Of a stretch of DNA of 64,000 nt, positions 23,795 through 32,641 are shown one piece after another (positions within the stretch are counted from its first letter, which is position 1; each line of letters begins with the position of its first letter). The notes below the pieces were generated by a model, which was not told the origin of the DNA, did not search any database, and saw nothing but the letters and a program-made list of their open reading frames with translations. The DNA comes from Nocardiopsis sp. FR4 (GTDB taxonomy: Bacteria > Actinomycetota > Actinomycetes > Streptosporangiales > Streptosporangiaceae): positions 1 through 64,000 of the forward strand of contig NZ_VWVV01000012.1 in NCBI RefSeq assembly GCF_009830945.1. The letters run 5' to 3'. The position numbers and the translations under genes were made by a program.

Positions 23795-24484
23795 GTGATC
23801 CACTTCGACAACGTCACCAAGGTCTACCAGACCCAGAAGCGCCCCGCGCTCGACGGCGTTTCCATTGACGTAGACAAGGGCGAGTTCGTCTTCCTCGTCG
23901 GCCCGTCCGGCTCCGGCAAGTCGACCTTCCTCCGCTTGGTCCTCAAGGAGGAGAAGCCCACCGAGGGCCGTGTCCACGTCGCGGGCAAGGACCTGGCACG
24001 CCTCTCCAACTGGAAGGTGCCCCACCTGCGCCGCCGTATCGGCTGTGTCTTCCAGGACTTCCGGCTGCTGCCCAACAAGAACGTCTTCGAGAACGTCGCC
24101 TTCGCCCTGGAGGTCATCGGCAAGCCGCGGCGCTTCATCAAGAAGGTCGTCCCCGAGGTCGTGGAGCTGGTAGGCCTGGAGGGCAAGGCCGGACGCATGC
24201 CCAACGAGCTCTCCGGTGGTGAACAGCAGCGCGTCGCGATCGCCCGCGCGTTCGTCAACCGCCCGCAGATCCTGCTGGCCGACGAGCCCACCGGAAACAT
24301 CGACCCCGCGACCTCCATCGGCATCATGAAGGTGCTGGACCGAATCAACCGCACAGGCACCACAGTCGTCATGGCGACCCACGATGCCGCCATCGTCGAC
24401 TCGATGCGCAAGCGCGTGATCGAGCTGGAAGAGGGCCTGGTAGTGCGCGACCAGACGCGCGGCGTCTACGGCCAGGCGTACTGA
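23795..24484 (+). CDS. ftsE: Cell-division ABC ATPase FtsE
   Basis: A 229-residue ABC ATPase. Walker A is GPSGSGKST at 36-44, the signature LSGGEQQR near 139, Walker B ILLADEPT near 160, and the H-loop His is in MATHDAA. FtsE powers FtsX, which in actinobacteria activates wall hydrolases such as RipC during division and growth. I chose the GTG giving [13 protein letters not shown], the standard FtsE beginning; the frame is open for 56 codons upstream but that part is not conserved. It is followed by ftsX after 58 bases. Confidence 0.96.
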   Translation: MIHFDNVTKVYQTQKRPALDGVSIDVDKGEFVFLVGPSGSGKSTFLRLVLKEEKPTEGRVHVAGKDLARLSNWKVPHLRRRIGCVFQDFRLLPNKNVFENVAFALEVIGKPRRFIKKVVPEVVELVGLEGKAGRMPNELSGGEQQRVAIARAFVNRPQILLADEPTGNIDPATSIGIMKVLDRINRTGTTVVMATHDAAIVDSMRKRVIELEEGLVVRDQTRGVYGQAY

Positions 24485-24542
24485 CCTCGTTGCCGTGAGG
24501 ACCGGCGCGGCAAAGCCCCGAAGGATGGACCTTTAACAGATC

Positions 24543-25454
24543 ATGCGAGCACAATTCGTTCTCTCCGAGACGTGGATCGGCCTCCGCCGCAACCTGACGA
24601 TGACCATCGCGGTCATCACGACGGTGGCCATCTCCCTGACCTTGTTCGGCGCCGGTCTCCTGGTCAACCAGCAGGTCTCCGAGATGCGCAACTACTGGGA
24701 CCAGCGGATCACGTTGACCATCTACATGTGCAACGAGATCTCTCCGACCCAGACCTGTCAGGAGAACGGCGCGGCCACCGAGGAGGACCGCCAGGCCCTG
24801 GAGGACACCCTGAACGGCCTGCCCCAGGTCGCCGACGTCAGGTACCTCACCGCGGCCGAGGCCTGGCAGGACTTCCAGGAGCGGCTGGGCTCCTCCAACG
24901 AGGCGCTGGCCAACGCCGCGCAGGAAGGTGACATCCCGGACAACTACCGGGTGCAGCTCACCGACCCCTCCCACTACGACACCGTGCGCAACGCGGTCGA
25001 GGGCTCCCCGGGCGTGGACACCGTCTCCGACGACCAGCGCGTACTCGAACAGTTCTTCGGGCTGCTCGACGGGCTGCGGGCGGCGGCGCTGGTGCTGGCT
25101 GGCGTGCAGCTGGCCGCCGCGGCGCTGCTCATCGGCAACACCATCCGCCTGTCGGCCTACAGCCGCCGCCGGGAGACCGGCATCATGCGGCTGGTCGGCG
25201 CGTCCAACTTCTACATCCAGCTTCCCTTCCTCCTGGAGGGCGCGGTCGCCGGCCTCATCGGCGGCCTGATCGCCGCCGGATTCATCGTGGCCACCCGGTA
25301 CACGCTGCTCACCCAGATCGAGGACTGGTTCCAGTTCGACGTCGCCCTGGGCACGGGGTCGCTGCTGTACGTCATCGGGGTCTCGCTGATCCTCGGCGTC
25401 CTGCTGTGCACCATCACCTCGTTCCTCACCCTGCGCCGGTACCTCAAGATCTGA
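24543..25454 (+). CDS. ftsX: Cell-division permease-like protein FtsX
   Basis: A 303-residue protein with the FtsX layout: a cytoplasmic start (MRAQFVLSETWIGLRRN), a first membrane span near 25-45, a large extracellular domain to about residue 170 with a Cys pair (YMCNEISPTQTCQ), then three spans that form the permease-like core. The extracellular domain binds peptidoglycan hydrolases in mycobacteria. RRETGIMRLVGASNFYIQLPF is the cytoplasmic coupling segment that contacts FtsE. The Shine-Dalgarno is poor, suggesting coupling to ftsE translation. Confidence 0.95.
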   Translation: MRAQFVLSETWIGLRRNLTMTIAVITTVAISLTLFGAGLLVNQQVSEMRNYWDQRITLTIYMCNEISPTQTCQENGAATEEDRQALEDTLNGLPQVADVRYLTAAEAWQDFQERLGSSNEALANAAQEGDIPDNYRVQLTDPSHYDTVRNAVEGSPGVDTVSDDQRVLEQFFGLLDGLRAAALVLAGVQLAAAALLIGNTIRLSAYSRRRETGIMRLVGASNFYIQLPFLLEGAVAGLIGGLIAAGFIVATRYTLLTQIEDWFQFDVALGTGSLLYVIGVSLILGVLLCTITSFLTLRRYLKI

Positions 25455-25485
25455 GCCGGGCCCCGGGAGCGGGAGGAATCGTCAG

Positions 25486-25508
25486 CCGGGGGGCCTCGTG
25501 CCCCCCGG
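25486..25508 (+). terminator. Hairpin between ftsX and smpB
   Basis: CCGGGGGGC/GCCCCCCGG form a 9-bp stem with a five-base loop, ending 20 bases before the smpB start. It may end the ftsEX transcript or attenuate read-through into smpB. Confidence 0.5.
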
Positions 25509-25528
25509 ACGTATGAAGGGACACACCT

Positions 25529-25993
25529 GTGGCACGGGAAACCGGGCGCAAGCTCATCGCGCAGAACAAGCGGGCCCGGCACGACTACCACATCGACGAG
25601 ACCTACGAGGCCGGTCTCGTCCTCACCGGCACCGAGGTCAAGTCGCTCAGACAGGGCCGGGCCTCGCTCGTGGACGGGTTCGCCCACATCGACGGCGGTG
25701 AGGTGTGGCTGATGAACGTGCACATCCCCGAGTACTCCCAGGGCACGTGGACCAACCACGCCGCCCGGCGATCACGTAAGCTACTCCTGCACCGCGAGCA
25801 GATCTCCCGGCTGATCGGCAAGACCCGGGAGCCCGGACGCACCCTCGTCCCCCTGTCCCTGTACTTCAGCGACGGTCGGGCCAAGGTCGAGATCGCTCTG
25901 GCCCGCGGTAAGCGTGAGTACGACAAACGCCACGACATCGCCGAGCGCGAGGCGAAGCGGGACATGGAACGCGCGCTCCGCCGCCGCCGATGA
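25529..25993 (+). CDS. smpB: SsrA-binding protein SmpB
   Basis: A 154-residue partner of tmRNA that places it on stalled ribosomes for trans-translation. Diagnostic segments are [36 protein letters not shown] and the basic C-terminal tail ending ERALRRRR, which enters the empty mRNA channel. The start is a GTG. Its RNA partner ssrA lies 2.4 kb downstream on the same strand with only the PBP-like gene between them. Confidence 0.97.
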   Translation: MARETGRKLIAQNKRARHDYHIDETYEAGLVLTGTEVKSLRQGRASLVDGFAHIDGGEVWLMNVHIPEYSQGTWTNHAARRSRKLLLHREQISRLIGKTREPGRTLVPLSLYFSDGRAKVEIALARGKREYDKRHDIAEREAKRDMERALRRRR

Positions 25994-26016
25994 GGCGTTC
26001 GAAAGGAACACACACG

Positions 26017-27996
26017 GTGTCCCCCCGTCCCCTTGGCCGGATCACGGCCGCTGGCAGCGGCCTGCTCCTCGCCGTCACCCTGGCCGCGTGCACTCCGAAC
26101 CCCAGTCCGGAGGTGGCGGTCAGGTCCTTCCTGCTCGCCTGGCAGGGCGGGAACCACGCGGAGGCCGCCACCTACACCGACGGCGATCCCGCCCAGGTGG
26201 AGGAGGCGCTCACCGACATGCGCGAGCAGTTGGACCTGGCCTCCCTGCGGTTCGAGCTCGGGCCCATCACCCGCGAGGGCGACTCCGCCGACGCCGAGTT
26301 CGGCGTGCACGCCGACCTCGGCATCGGTGACCCGACCTGGAACTACACCGGCCGCATGCCCCTGGAGTGGGGCCCCGACGGCTGGCGGATCTCCTGGTCG
26401 GCCAGCGTCCTGCACCCCGACCTGAGCGAGGACGAGCGGCTCGCGGTCAGCTACGAGAGCCAGGAGCGCGGGCAGATCCTCGACCGGGAGGGCCGGCCGC
26501 TGGTCACCGCCGACAAGGTGACGGCCTTCGGCGTCTACCCGGCCGAGATGGAGGACAAGGAGGCCGGGGTCACCCAGCTCGCCGAACTCCTCGGCGAGGA
26601 CCCCGACCCGCTGCTGAACCGGGTGCGCTCGGCGCCGCCCGAGCAGTTCCAGCCGCTCGTGCTCATGCGCGACTCCAGCGTCGACCAGAACCTGCTGAAC
26701 CAGGTGGGCAAGGTCTCCGGCGTGGACACGCAGGAGGTCGAGGTCAACCTCTCCCCGGCGGTGGCGCCGTTCCTCCTGGGCGAGGTCGCGGGTACCGCCG
26801 AGCACAAGGTGTCCTCCCGGGTCCCCGGCTCCTACCAGGCGGGCGACACCGTCGGCCTGAGCGGCCTGCAGAACATCTTCCAGCACGAGCTGGCCGGATC
26901 GGGCACCACCCAGGTGGTCTCCCTGGACCGGTCCGGCGACATCACCGACGTCCTGGAGTCCTGGGAGGGCGACCGCAGCGGCGTCATCGAGACCACCCTG
27001 GACACGGGTGTGCAGCGCGCCGCGGAGTACGCCCTGGACCCGCTGCCCGGCGACGGCTACCTGGTGGCCGTGGACACCGCCAGCGGCGAGGTCCTGGCCG
27101 CGGCGAGCTCCTCCGACAGCACCGCCGACGACGCCGCGCTCACCGGCTCCTACGTCCCGGGCGGCGCCTTCACCCTCGTCTCGGCCCTGGCCGCCCTGGA
27201 ATCGGGCGCGGTCCGGCCGGACAGCGTGGTGCCCTGCGGGTACTCCACCGACATCGGCGGGCAGACCTTCACCAACCCCAGCGCCGGGTTCCTGTCAGGC
27301 GAGCCGGACCTGGCCCGCAACCTGGCCTTCAGCTGCAACGTCGGGTTCGCCGACCTGGCCTCCCAGGTGGGGCCGCAGGCCCTCACCGAGACCGCCGAGC
27401 GGCTGGGGATCGGCGCCGAGTGGCAGCTGCCGGTTCCCTCCTCCCCCGGCGAGGTCTCGATCGGCGGCGGGGACGCGGACGTGGCCTCGGCCATGATCGG
27501 CGAGGCAGGCGTCCGGGTGAGCCCGCTGTCGATGGCCCTGGTCGCCGCGGCGATCGCGGACGGCGGCTGGCACGAGCCCGCCCTGGTTCCCGGCGAGGCC
27601 TCTGCCTCCGAGGGCTCGGTCCCGCTGGAGCAGACGCACCTGGAGGTGGTCCGCCAGGGTATGCGGGACGCCGTGATCAACCGGATGCCCGAGCTGCTCG
27701 CCACCGGGGGAGAGGTCTACGGGCAGGCGACCCGCGCCGAGCAGGGCGACACCTCCCTGCACTGGTTCGTCGGCTACAAGGACGGCGTGGCCTTCGCCGT
27801 GCTGGCCGAGGTGGAGCCCGACCGGACCATGTGGACGCAGTACGCCGTGGAGTCGGCCAGCACCTTCCTCGCCTCGATGGCCAACGGGGTGCCCGCCGAG
27901 GAGACCGGCGTCCCCCCGGAGGAACAGGGCCTGGCGGACGCCGAGGCCGACCTGACCGGCGTCGAGGGCGCGACCACCGGGGAGACGGGCTGGTAG
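26017..27996 (+). CDS. PBP-like lipoprotein lacking the catalytic Ser and Lys (pseudo-transpeptidase)
   Basis: A 659-residue protein laid out like a class B penicillin-binding protein: lipoprotein signal ending LAAC, a MecA_N/NTF2-like domain (about 25-140), a dimerisation region and a C-terminal transpeptidase fold from about 330. The SxxK motif is replaced: PGGAFT at 381-386 has Gly383 for Ser and Thr386 for Lys. SxN survives as SCN at 439-441. The KTG region reads GQAT (569-572) before HWFVGY. It therefore cannot acylate penicillin or act as a transpeptidase. A role as scaffold or wall sensor is inference. I start at the GTG nine bases after AAAGGA; an ATG overlapping the smpB stop adds nine residues. 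Confidence 0.85.
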   Translation: MSPRPLGRITAAGSGLLLAVTLAACTPNPSPEVAVRSFLLAWQGGNHAEAATYTDGDPAQVEEALTDMREQLDLASLRFELGPITREGDSADAEFGVHADLGIGDPTWNYTGRMPLEWGPDGWRISWSASVLHPDLSEDERLAVSYESQERGQILDREGRPLVTADKVTAFGVYPAEMEDKEAGVTQLAELLGEDPDPLLNRVRSAPPEQFQPLVLMRDSSVDQNLLNQVGKVSGVDTQEVEVNLSPAVAPFLLGEVAGTAEHKVSSRVPGSYQAGDTVGLSGLQNIFQHELAGSGTTQVVSLDRSGDITDVLESWEGDRSGVIETTLDTGVQRAAEYALDPLPGDGYLVAVDTASGEVLAAASSSDSTADDAALTGSYVPGGAFTLVSALAALESGAVRPDSVVPCGYSTDIGGQTFTNPSAGFLSGEPDLARNLAFSCNVGFADLASQVGPQALTETAERLGIGAEWQLPVPSSPGEVSIGGGDADVASAMIGEAGVRVSPLSMALVAAAIADGGWHEPALVPGEASASEGSVPLEQTHLEVVRQGMRDAVINRMPELLATGGEVYGQATRAEQGDTSLHWFVGYKDGVAFAVLAEVEPDRTMWTQYAVESASTFLASMANGVPAEETGVPPEEQGLADAEADLTGVEGATTGETGW

Positions 27997-28393
27997 CGGC
28001 CTCCGCGGTCGTTCACCGTTCTCCCCCGATGCGGCAAACAACGGGTCTCCGGGCAACCTCCCGGGGGCCCGTCCGCGTCTTTCCCTATGACTGGGCCGCG
28101 ACAGGGGGTTAGCGGACCAGTATGAGGGACAGGACCTCATCTCGGGGGAGATCCTGTCGTTTCCCTAGGTCGGCCCGACCCTGCCGACCGCCCCTGCGGG
28201 CCGCGTCGACCGCCTCTTGAGTCCGCGCCCGCGGGGGTTTCTCCCTGTCCGGGCGAATCCGGCAGATTCATCCGTCCGAGCGGGAATCAGCTTGGCCCCC
28301 AACCCGTTGAACAGGTAGAGTGGCGGACGCGCAGCGTTCACCGCTCGCATGCCGGCCCTCCCGCCCCGGCGGGGAGGCCGTGACAATTCCACA
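27997..28393. other. Region between the PBP-like gene and tmRNA
   Basis: No gene is visible in these 397 bases. GACAGGA and TCCTGTC around 28130-28158 form a stem that may end the upstream transcript. The lower half carries the tmRNA promoter. The last 70 bases would be the 5' extension of the tmRNA precursor, to be removed by RNase P. Confidence 0.4.
28292..28321 (+). promoter_or_regulatory. Likely ssrA promoter
   Basis: TTGGCC (28292-28297) and TAGAGT (28316-28321) are separated by 18 bases. Transcription would start near 28328, giving a precursor about 65 bases longer than the mature tmRNA. Confidence 0.5.
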
Positions 28394-28762
28394 GGGGGTG
28401 ATCGGTTTCGACTTCGGTAGTCGTTCCAGGGGAAGCGGGTCGAGGGTTGCGTTTGTGACCTCGTTAATCCTGCATTCGCATAAACACAAGTGCCAATTCT
28501 AAGCGCACTGAGTTCGCTCTCGCTGCCTAAGCGATAGCGTCTCTGTCGGCCTGGGCTCGTCATCGGCCCAGATCCCGGCATCAGCTAGATGACTTACCGC
28601 TCAGATCAGGCCACGGGGCCTGAGCGGGACATCTACGTGGCTGGGCCTGTCAGCGATGTGTCCGTGCAAGCGCTGGGGCCGAGTAGAACGACAGCGCGGA
28701 CTGCACCCGGAGAAGCCCTGGCTCGGTGCTGAAGGACGCGGGTTCGATTCCCGCCACCTCCA
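28394..28762 (+). ncRNA. ssrA: tmRNA (SsrA)
   Basis: The 5' end GGGGGTGATCGGTTTCGACT and the 3' T-arm GCGGGTTCGATTCCCGC are diagnostic. The acceptor stem pairs GGGGGTG (28394-28400) with CACCTCC (28755-28761), one G-U pair, and the discriminator is A28762. The next bases are CCT, so the final CCA is not fully encoded. The tag frame begins at GCC 28493 and ends with TAA at 28529-28531, encoding ANSKRTEFALAA, a normal ALAA-ended degradation tag. It frees stalled ribosomes together with SmpB. Two terminators follow at once. Confidence 0.97.
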
Positions 28763-28770
28763 CCTCACTC

Positions 28771-28903
28771 CGGAACGGCCTTGCTCGGGGGACTTCGTCC
28801 GCCCCGCAGGGCCGTTCCGTTGTTTTCGGGGGGCGACCCCCGAGTCGACGAGGCGACCCTGCCCGCGCGTGACCGCGCTCGCAGGGTCGCCTCGTCGTTT
28901 TTT
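28771..28903 (+). terminator. Two consecutive U-tract terminators after tmRNA
   Basis: The first stem is CGGAACGGCC (28771-28780) with its complement at 28810-28819, followed by TTGTTTT. The second has perfect 16-bp arms (28847-28862 and 28881-28896), then GTTTTTT. U-tracts are rare in this window, so these look like true intrinsic terminators. Each is followed by a similar short motif, TTTTCGGGGG...CCCCCG. Confidence 0.85.
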
Positions 28904-28919
28904 CGGGGGACGGCCCCCG

Positions 28920-28988
28920 GGCCCCCTGTGCCGCTCGGCCGTCGCGCTCCGCGGCACGGCCTCCGTGGCCGTGCGCCACCTGGGGGCC
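28920..28988. repeat. Nested inverted repeat downstream of the tmRNA terminators
   Basis: Outer arms GGCCCCC (28920-28926) and GGGGGCC (28982-28988) enclose an inner stem GCACGGCC/GGCCGTGC (28954-28961 with 28967-28974, loop TCCGT). The whole could fold as one long imperfect hairpin. It lies 90 bases before the acetyltransferase gene. Purpose unknown; the rest of the gap to 29078 holds nothing I recognise. Confidence 0.35.
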
Positions 28989-29078
28989 TCCGCGGCCCGC
29001 GTTTCCTTTGTGGAACTCGCGGACAGCCCCCGGAAAACGGTTCGACGGCTTTGCGGGGGTCTGGCACAGTGACGCGGT

Positions 29079-30032
29079 ATGACGGACCCCGAGTTTGTGA
29101 CCGCCGAGGACCTACATCTCATGCAGGGTCTGGCGCAGCGCGTCACCGCCACCCGCCCGGAGCTGGTGAACAGCGACGCGGCGTTCGGTGAACTGGCCTG
29201 GAACTGGGGCAGGGGGCACGCCAGCGACGGCGGGAGCTGGTCGCGTCGGCTGTGGTTCTCCGGCGGCGAACTGGTGGCGTGGGGCTGGGCCAGGCTTCCG
29301 CGCCGTGTGAGGCTGAGCGACGGGTCGGTGAAGGAGGTCACCGGCGCCTACCTGGCGTACCAGGTCCACCCCGACCACGCCGGGCTGGTCGACGAGGTGA
29401 TCGACTGGTACGACGACACGGCGGCGGGCCTCGAGCGTACGGTGCTGCCGAGCGCCGCCGACGAGTTCGCTCTGGGGCGGTGGGCGGCGCACGGCTACGG
29501 GACCGACCCCGCCTCGCTCGGCGACACCGGGGTCTGGACCCAGCTCAACGAGCGGGACCTCACCGACGTGGAGCAGCCGGTACTGCCGGACGGATTCCGG
29601 TTCCGCACCGCCGACGAGGTCGGGCCGGATGCCGTGGTCCAGGCCCACCTGGACGCCTGGGCCCCCTCGGCGTACACGGTCGAGAGCTACCGGGGCGTCC
29701 GGCGGACGAACGCCTACCGCGGCGACCTGCACCTCCTGGTGGAGGCCCCGGAGGGGACGATGGCGTCCTCGACGATCATGTGGCTGGACGAAGCGAACAG
29801 GACCGCCGGGTTCGAGCCGGTCGGTACGCACCGGGACTACCGGCGCCTGGGACTGGCCAGGGCGATGCTCCTGCACGGGATGCGCCTGGTGCGCGCGGCC
29901 GGGGCCACGCACGCGACGGTCGCCTGCCTGGGCGCGCCGGGGCACCCACGGGCGCGCGGGCTGTACCACGGTGTCGGGTTCCGGGAACTGGTGCGGGACG
30001 CGCCGCTCATCAAGACGGGGACCGCGGACTGA
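29079..30032 (+). CDS. GNAT-family acetyltransferase with two GNAT-like halves
   Basis: A 317-residue protein. The C-terminal half has the acetyl-CoA loop in FEPVGTHRDYRRLGLARAMLLHGM (near 245-268) and the YHGVGF motif near the end. The N-terminal half (to about 150) resembles a second, degenerate GNAT domain without the pyrophosphate-binding loop. Tandem GNAT proteins of this size are common in actinomycetes; substrates range from antibiotics to small amines and cannot be told here. No good Shine-Dalgarno precedes the ATG, so it may be leaderless. It stands alone after the tmRNA terminators. Confidence 0.82.
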   Translation: MTDPEFVTAEDLHLMQGLAQRVTATRPELVNSDAAFGELAWNWGRGHASDGGSWSRRLWFSGGELVAWGWARLPRRVRLSDGSVKEVTGAYLAYQVHPDHAGLVDEVIDWYDDTAAGLERTVLPSAADEFALGRWAAHGYGTDPASLGDTGVWTQLNERDLTDVEQPVLPDGFRFRTADEVGPDAVVQAHLDAWAPSAYTVESYRGVRRTNAYRGDLHLLVEAPEGTMASSTIMWLDEANRTAGFEPVGTHRDYRRLGLARAMLLHGMRLVRAAGATHATVACLGAPGHPRARGLYHGVGFRELVRDAPLIKTGTAD

Positions 30033-30138
30033 CGCTCCGGCGGCCCGAAATACCGGGCCGTGTGGTGCTGGTCCGGTTATGGTCGGACCGATACGGATAC
30101 CGACGGGTTCCGGGTGCCCCGGACAGAAAGCCGTTCCG

Positions 30139-30921
30139 ATGCCGAAGAAGACAGCCGCCTCGCTCCGCGCCGACCGCTCCTCGCTGGCGCACAAGGTCGG
30201 CTACGCCCTGAGCAACCCCGCCCGTGTGGTGCCCTACGCGCGCCGCTGGGCCCGGGACCTGCGCCTGCGCCTGGCCCACCGCGACCACGTCGACTACTAC
30301 CGCGCGGTGATGGCCTCCGACGCCGCCCGGGACCCCCGGGCCGCGGTGGGCAGCCGCAGCGAGGAGCGCTGGCTGGCGCTGGGGCAGATGCAGTTCGACT
30401 ACCTGCTGCAGCACGGGCTGCGCCCCGAACACCGGTTGCTGGACATCGGCTGCGGCAACCTTCGCGCGGGGTGGCGGCTGATCGACTACCTGGACCCGGG
30501 CGGCTACTACGGGATCGACATTTCCCCGGACATCCTGATCGCCGCCAAGTCCGTGCTGGTCGAGCGCGGCCTCCAGGACAAGCTGCCGCACCTGGCCCTG
30601 ACCCGCGACCTCACGTTCTCGTTCCTGCCCGAGGGCCACTTCGACGTGGTGCACGCGCACAGCGTCTTCTCCCACTCGCCGCTGGAGGTCATCGACGAGT
30701 GCCTGGCCCACGTGGAGCGTATCCTGGCACCGGGCGGGTTCTTCGACTTCACCTACGACCGGACCGAGGGCGCCGAGCACCACGTGCTGCGCGAGGACTT
30801 CTACTACCGGACCCGGACGCTGGTGGGCCTGGCCCGGCGGCACGGTCTGGCGGCCCGCTTCATGGAGGACTGGGAGGAGCTGCCGCACGGCCAGTCCAAG
30901 ATCCGCGTCACGGCGGACTGA
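30139..30921 (+). CDS. Class I SAM-dependent methyltransferase
   Basis: A 260-residue protein. Motif I is LLDIGCGNLRAGWRLIDYL near 98-116, the acidic ribose-binding loop follows in YYGIDISPD, and motif IV is FDVVHAHSVFSHSP, then HVERILAPGGFFDFTYD. The first 90 residues are basic and helical and may bind substrate or membrane. The substrate is unknown. The start follows a weak GAAAG; longer in-frame starts would overlap the acetyltransferase gene. Its last 14 bases overlap the end of the convergent BtuF-like gene. Confidence 0.85.
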   Translation: MPKKTAASLRADRSSLAHKVGYALSNPARVVPYARRWARDLRLRLAHRDHVDYYRAVMASDAARDPRAAVGSRSEERWLALGQMQFDYLLQHGLRPEHRLLDIGCGNLRAGWRLIDYLDPGGYYGIDISPDILIAAKSVLVERGLQDKLPHLALTRDLTFSFLPEGHFDVVHAHSVFSHSPLEVIDECLAHVERILAPGGFFDFTYDRTEGAEHHVLREDFYYRTRTLVGLARRHGLAARFMEDWEELPHGQSKIRVTAD

Positions 30922-31669
30922 ACCGGGCGAGCACGGCGGCCAGTCGCCGGCGTGCGGCCGTCATCGAGGGGCCGTACCAGGTCAGGTCGGCGCCCTCGAC
31001 GAGGACGGAGGGCAGTCCGGGGAAGGCCTCCGGGCCGTCCTCGGGGGTGAAGCGGTAGGGCTCGTCGGGCAGTAGCACGAGGTCGGGCCCGTGTGCCGCG
31101 GCCCCGTGCGGGGACAGCGCCGGATAGCGCTCCCCGTGGTCGGCCAGCACGTTCACCGCGCCCAGCCGGGTCAGCACGTCGTGGGCGTAGGTGTCGCCGC
31201 CCACCCACATCCACGGGTCCCTCCATATCGGCACCGCCACCCGGGGACCCGCGGGCGCGGGCGCCGACCAGGCGGTCCCGGCCTCGGCCAGCCACGCGGG
31301 GCAGGGGAAGCCGCAGGCCGAGAACAGGCGGCCCAGCGATGCGAGGGCGCCCGCGACGGTACGGATGTCGGTCACCCACACCGGGATCCCGGCCTCCCGA
31401 AGCTGCCGTACGTGCCGTTCGCGGTTCTCCTCCCGGTTGGCCACCACCAGGTCCGGGGCCAGTTCCACGATCCGCCGCAGGTGCGGGTTCTTGGTGCCGC
31501 GCAGCCGTTCGACGTCCAGGCCGGGGGGGCGCGTGCACCACACGGTGGCCCCCACCAAGGTGTCGGGGGCGGTGAGCGCGAGCGCCTCGGTCAGGGAGGG
31601 CACCAGGGACACCACGCGCCGCACCGGTCGCGGTGGCGTGACGGGGTGCCCCAGGTCGTCTGTGGCCAC
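30908..31669 (-). CDS. BtuF/helical-backbone metal-receptor protein without export signal
   Basis: A 253-residue protein of the periplasmic-binding fold used for cobalamin and iron-siderophores (VVSLVPSLTEALALTAPDTLVG, APDLVVANREEN, WGGD-like MWVGGDTYAHDVLTRLGA). There is no signal peptide or lipobox, so it should stay in the cytoplasm, a form common in actinobacteria and of unknown role. It starts three bases after the stop of the aldo-keto reductase gene, so the pair is translationally coupled. No ABC permease or ATPase gene lies nearby. Ligand unknown. Confidence 0.78.
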   Translation of the reverse strand: MATDDLGHPVTPPRPVRRVVSLVPSLTEALALTAPDTLVGATVWCTRPPGLDVERLRGTKNPHLRRIVELAPDLVVANREENRERHVRQLREAGIPVWVTDIRTVAGALASLGRLFSACGFPCPAWLAEAGTAWSAPAPAGPRVAVPIWRDPWMWVGGDTYAHDVLTRLGAVNVLADHGERYPALSPHGAAAHGPDLVLLPDEPYRFTPEDGPEAFPGLPSVLVEGADLTWYGPSMTAARRRLAAVLARFSPP

Positions 31670-31672
31670 GGG

Positions 31673-32641
31673 TCAGAAACCGGCCACGGGACGCGGGGCG
31701 TAGGGGCGCTCCAGTTCCTCGACCTCGTCGTCGGTCAGCTCCGGGGACAGGGAGGCCAGCGCGTCGTCCAGGTGGTGGGGCTTCGTGGCGCCGATGACCG
31801 GCGAGGTCACCGCGGGGTGGCGCGACACCCACGCCAGGGCGACCTGCGCACGGGGCACTCCGCGTTCGTCGGCGACGCGGCCGACGGCCTCCGCGATGGA
31901 GCGGTCCGCCTCGTGGTAGAGCCGCGAGCCGAAGGCGTCGCCCCGGGTGCGCGCGGTCTCGGTGCCCCACTCGCGGGTGAGGCGGCCGCGGGCCAGCGGA
32001 CTCCAGGGGAGAACGCCGATCCCCTCGTCCAGGCACAGCGGCAGCATCTCCCGCTCCTCCTCGCGGTAGAGCAGGTTGTAGTGGTTCTGCATGGTGGCGA
32101 ACCGGGTCCAGCCGTTGACGTCGGCCACGCGCAGCGCCTTGGCGAACTGCCAGGCGTGCATCGAGGAGGCGCCCACGTACCGGGCCTTGCCCGCCTCGAC
32201 CACGTCGTGCAGCGCCTCGACGGTCTCCTCGATCGGGGTGGCGGGGTCCCAGCGGTGGATCTGGTAGAGGTCCACGTAGTCGGTGCCCAGGCGGCGGAGG
32301 CTGTGGTCGATCCCGGTCATGACGGCCTTGCGGGAGAGCCCGCCGCCGTTGGGTCCCGGGCGCATGCGGGCGAACACCTTGGTGGCCAGCACGATCTCGT
32401 CGCGGTCGGCGTACTCGGCCAGTGCCCGGCCCAGGATCTCCTCGCTGGTGCCGTCGGAGTAGGTGTTGGCGGTGTCGAAGAAGTTGACGCCCGCCTCGAC
32501 GGCCCGGCGGATGAAGGGCCTGCTGGCCTCCTCGTCCAAGGTCCAGTCGTGGCTGCCCCGGGCGGGGTCGCCATAGCTCATGCACCCGAGGGCGAGGGGT
32601 GAGACCTCCAGCCCGGTCCGGCCCAGCCTGACGTAGTCCAC
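31673..32641 (-). CDS. Aldo/keto reductase
   Basis: A 322-residue NADPH-dependent oxidoreductase of the AKR fold. The catalytic set is visible: Asp and Tyr in FFDTANTYSDG, Lys in LATKVF, His in YQIHRWD. The C-terminal GATKPHHLDDAL holds the cofactor phosphate site. It starts MDYVRLGRTGLEVSPLALG, typical of the YajO/AKR11-13 group that reduces small aldehydes and ketones. The physiological substrate is unknown. It is first in a two-gene operon with the BtuF-like protein. Confidence 0.9.
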   Translation of the reverse strand: MDYVRLGRTGLEVSPLALGCMSYGDPARGSHDWTLDEEASRPFIRRAVEAGVNFFDTANTYSDGTSEEILGRALAEYADRDEIVLATKVFARMRPGPNGGGLSRKAVMTGIDHSLRRLGTDYVDLYQIHRWDPATPIEETVEALHDVVEAGKARYVGASSMHAWQFAKALRVADVNGWTRFATMQNHYNLLYREEEREMLPLCLDEGIGVLPWSPLARGRLTREWGTETARTRGDAFGSRLYHEADRSIAEAVGRVADERGVPRAQVALAWVSRHPAVTSPVIGATKPHHLDDALASLSPELTDDEVEELERPYAPRPVAGF

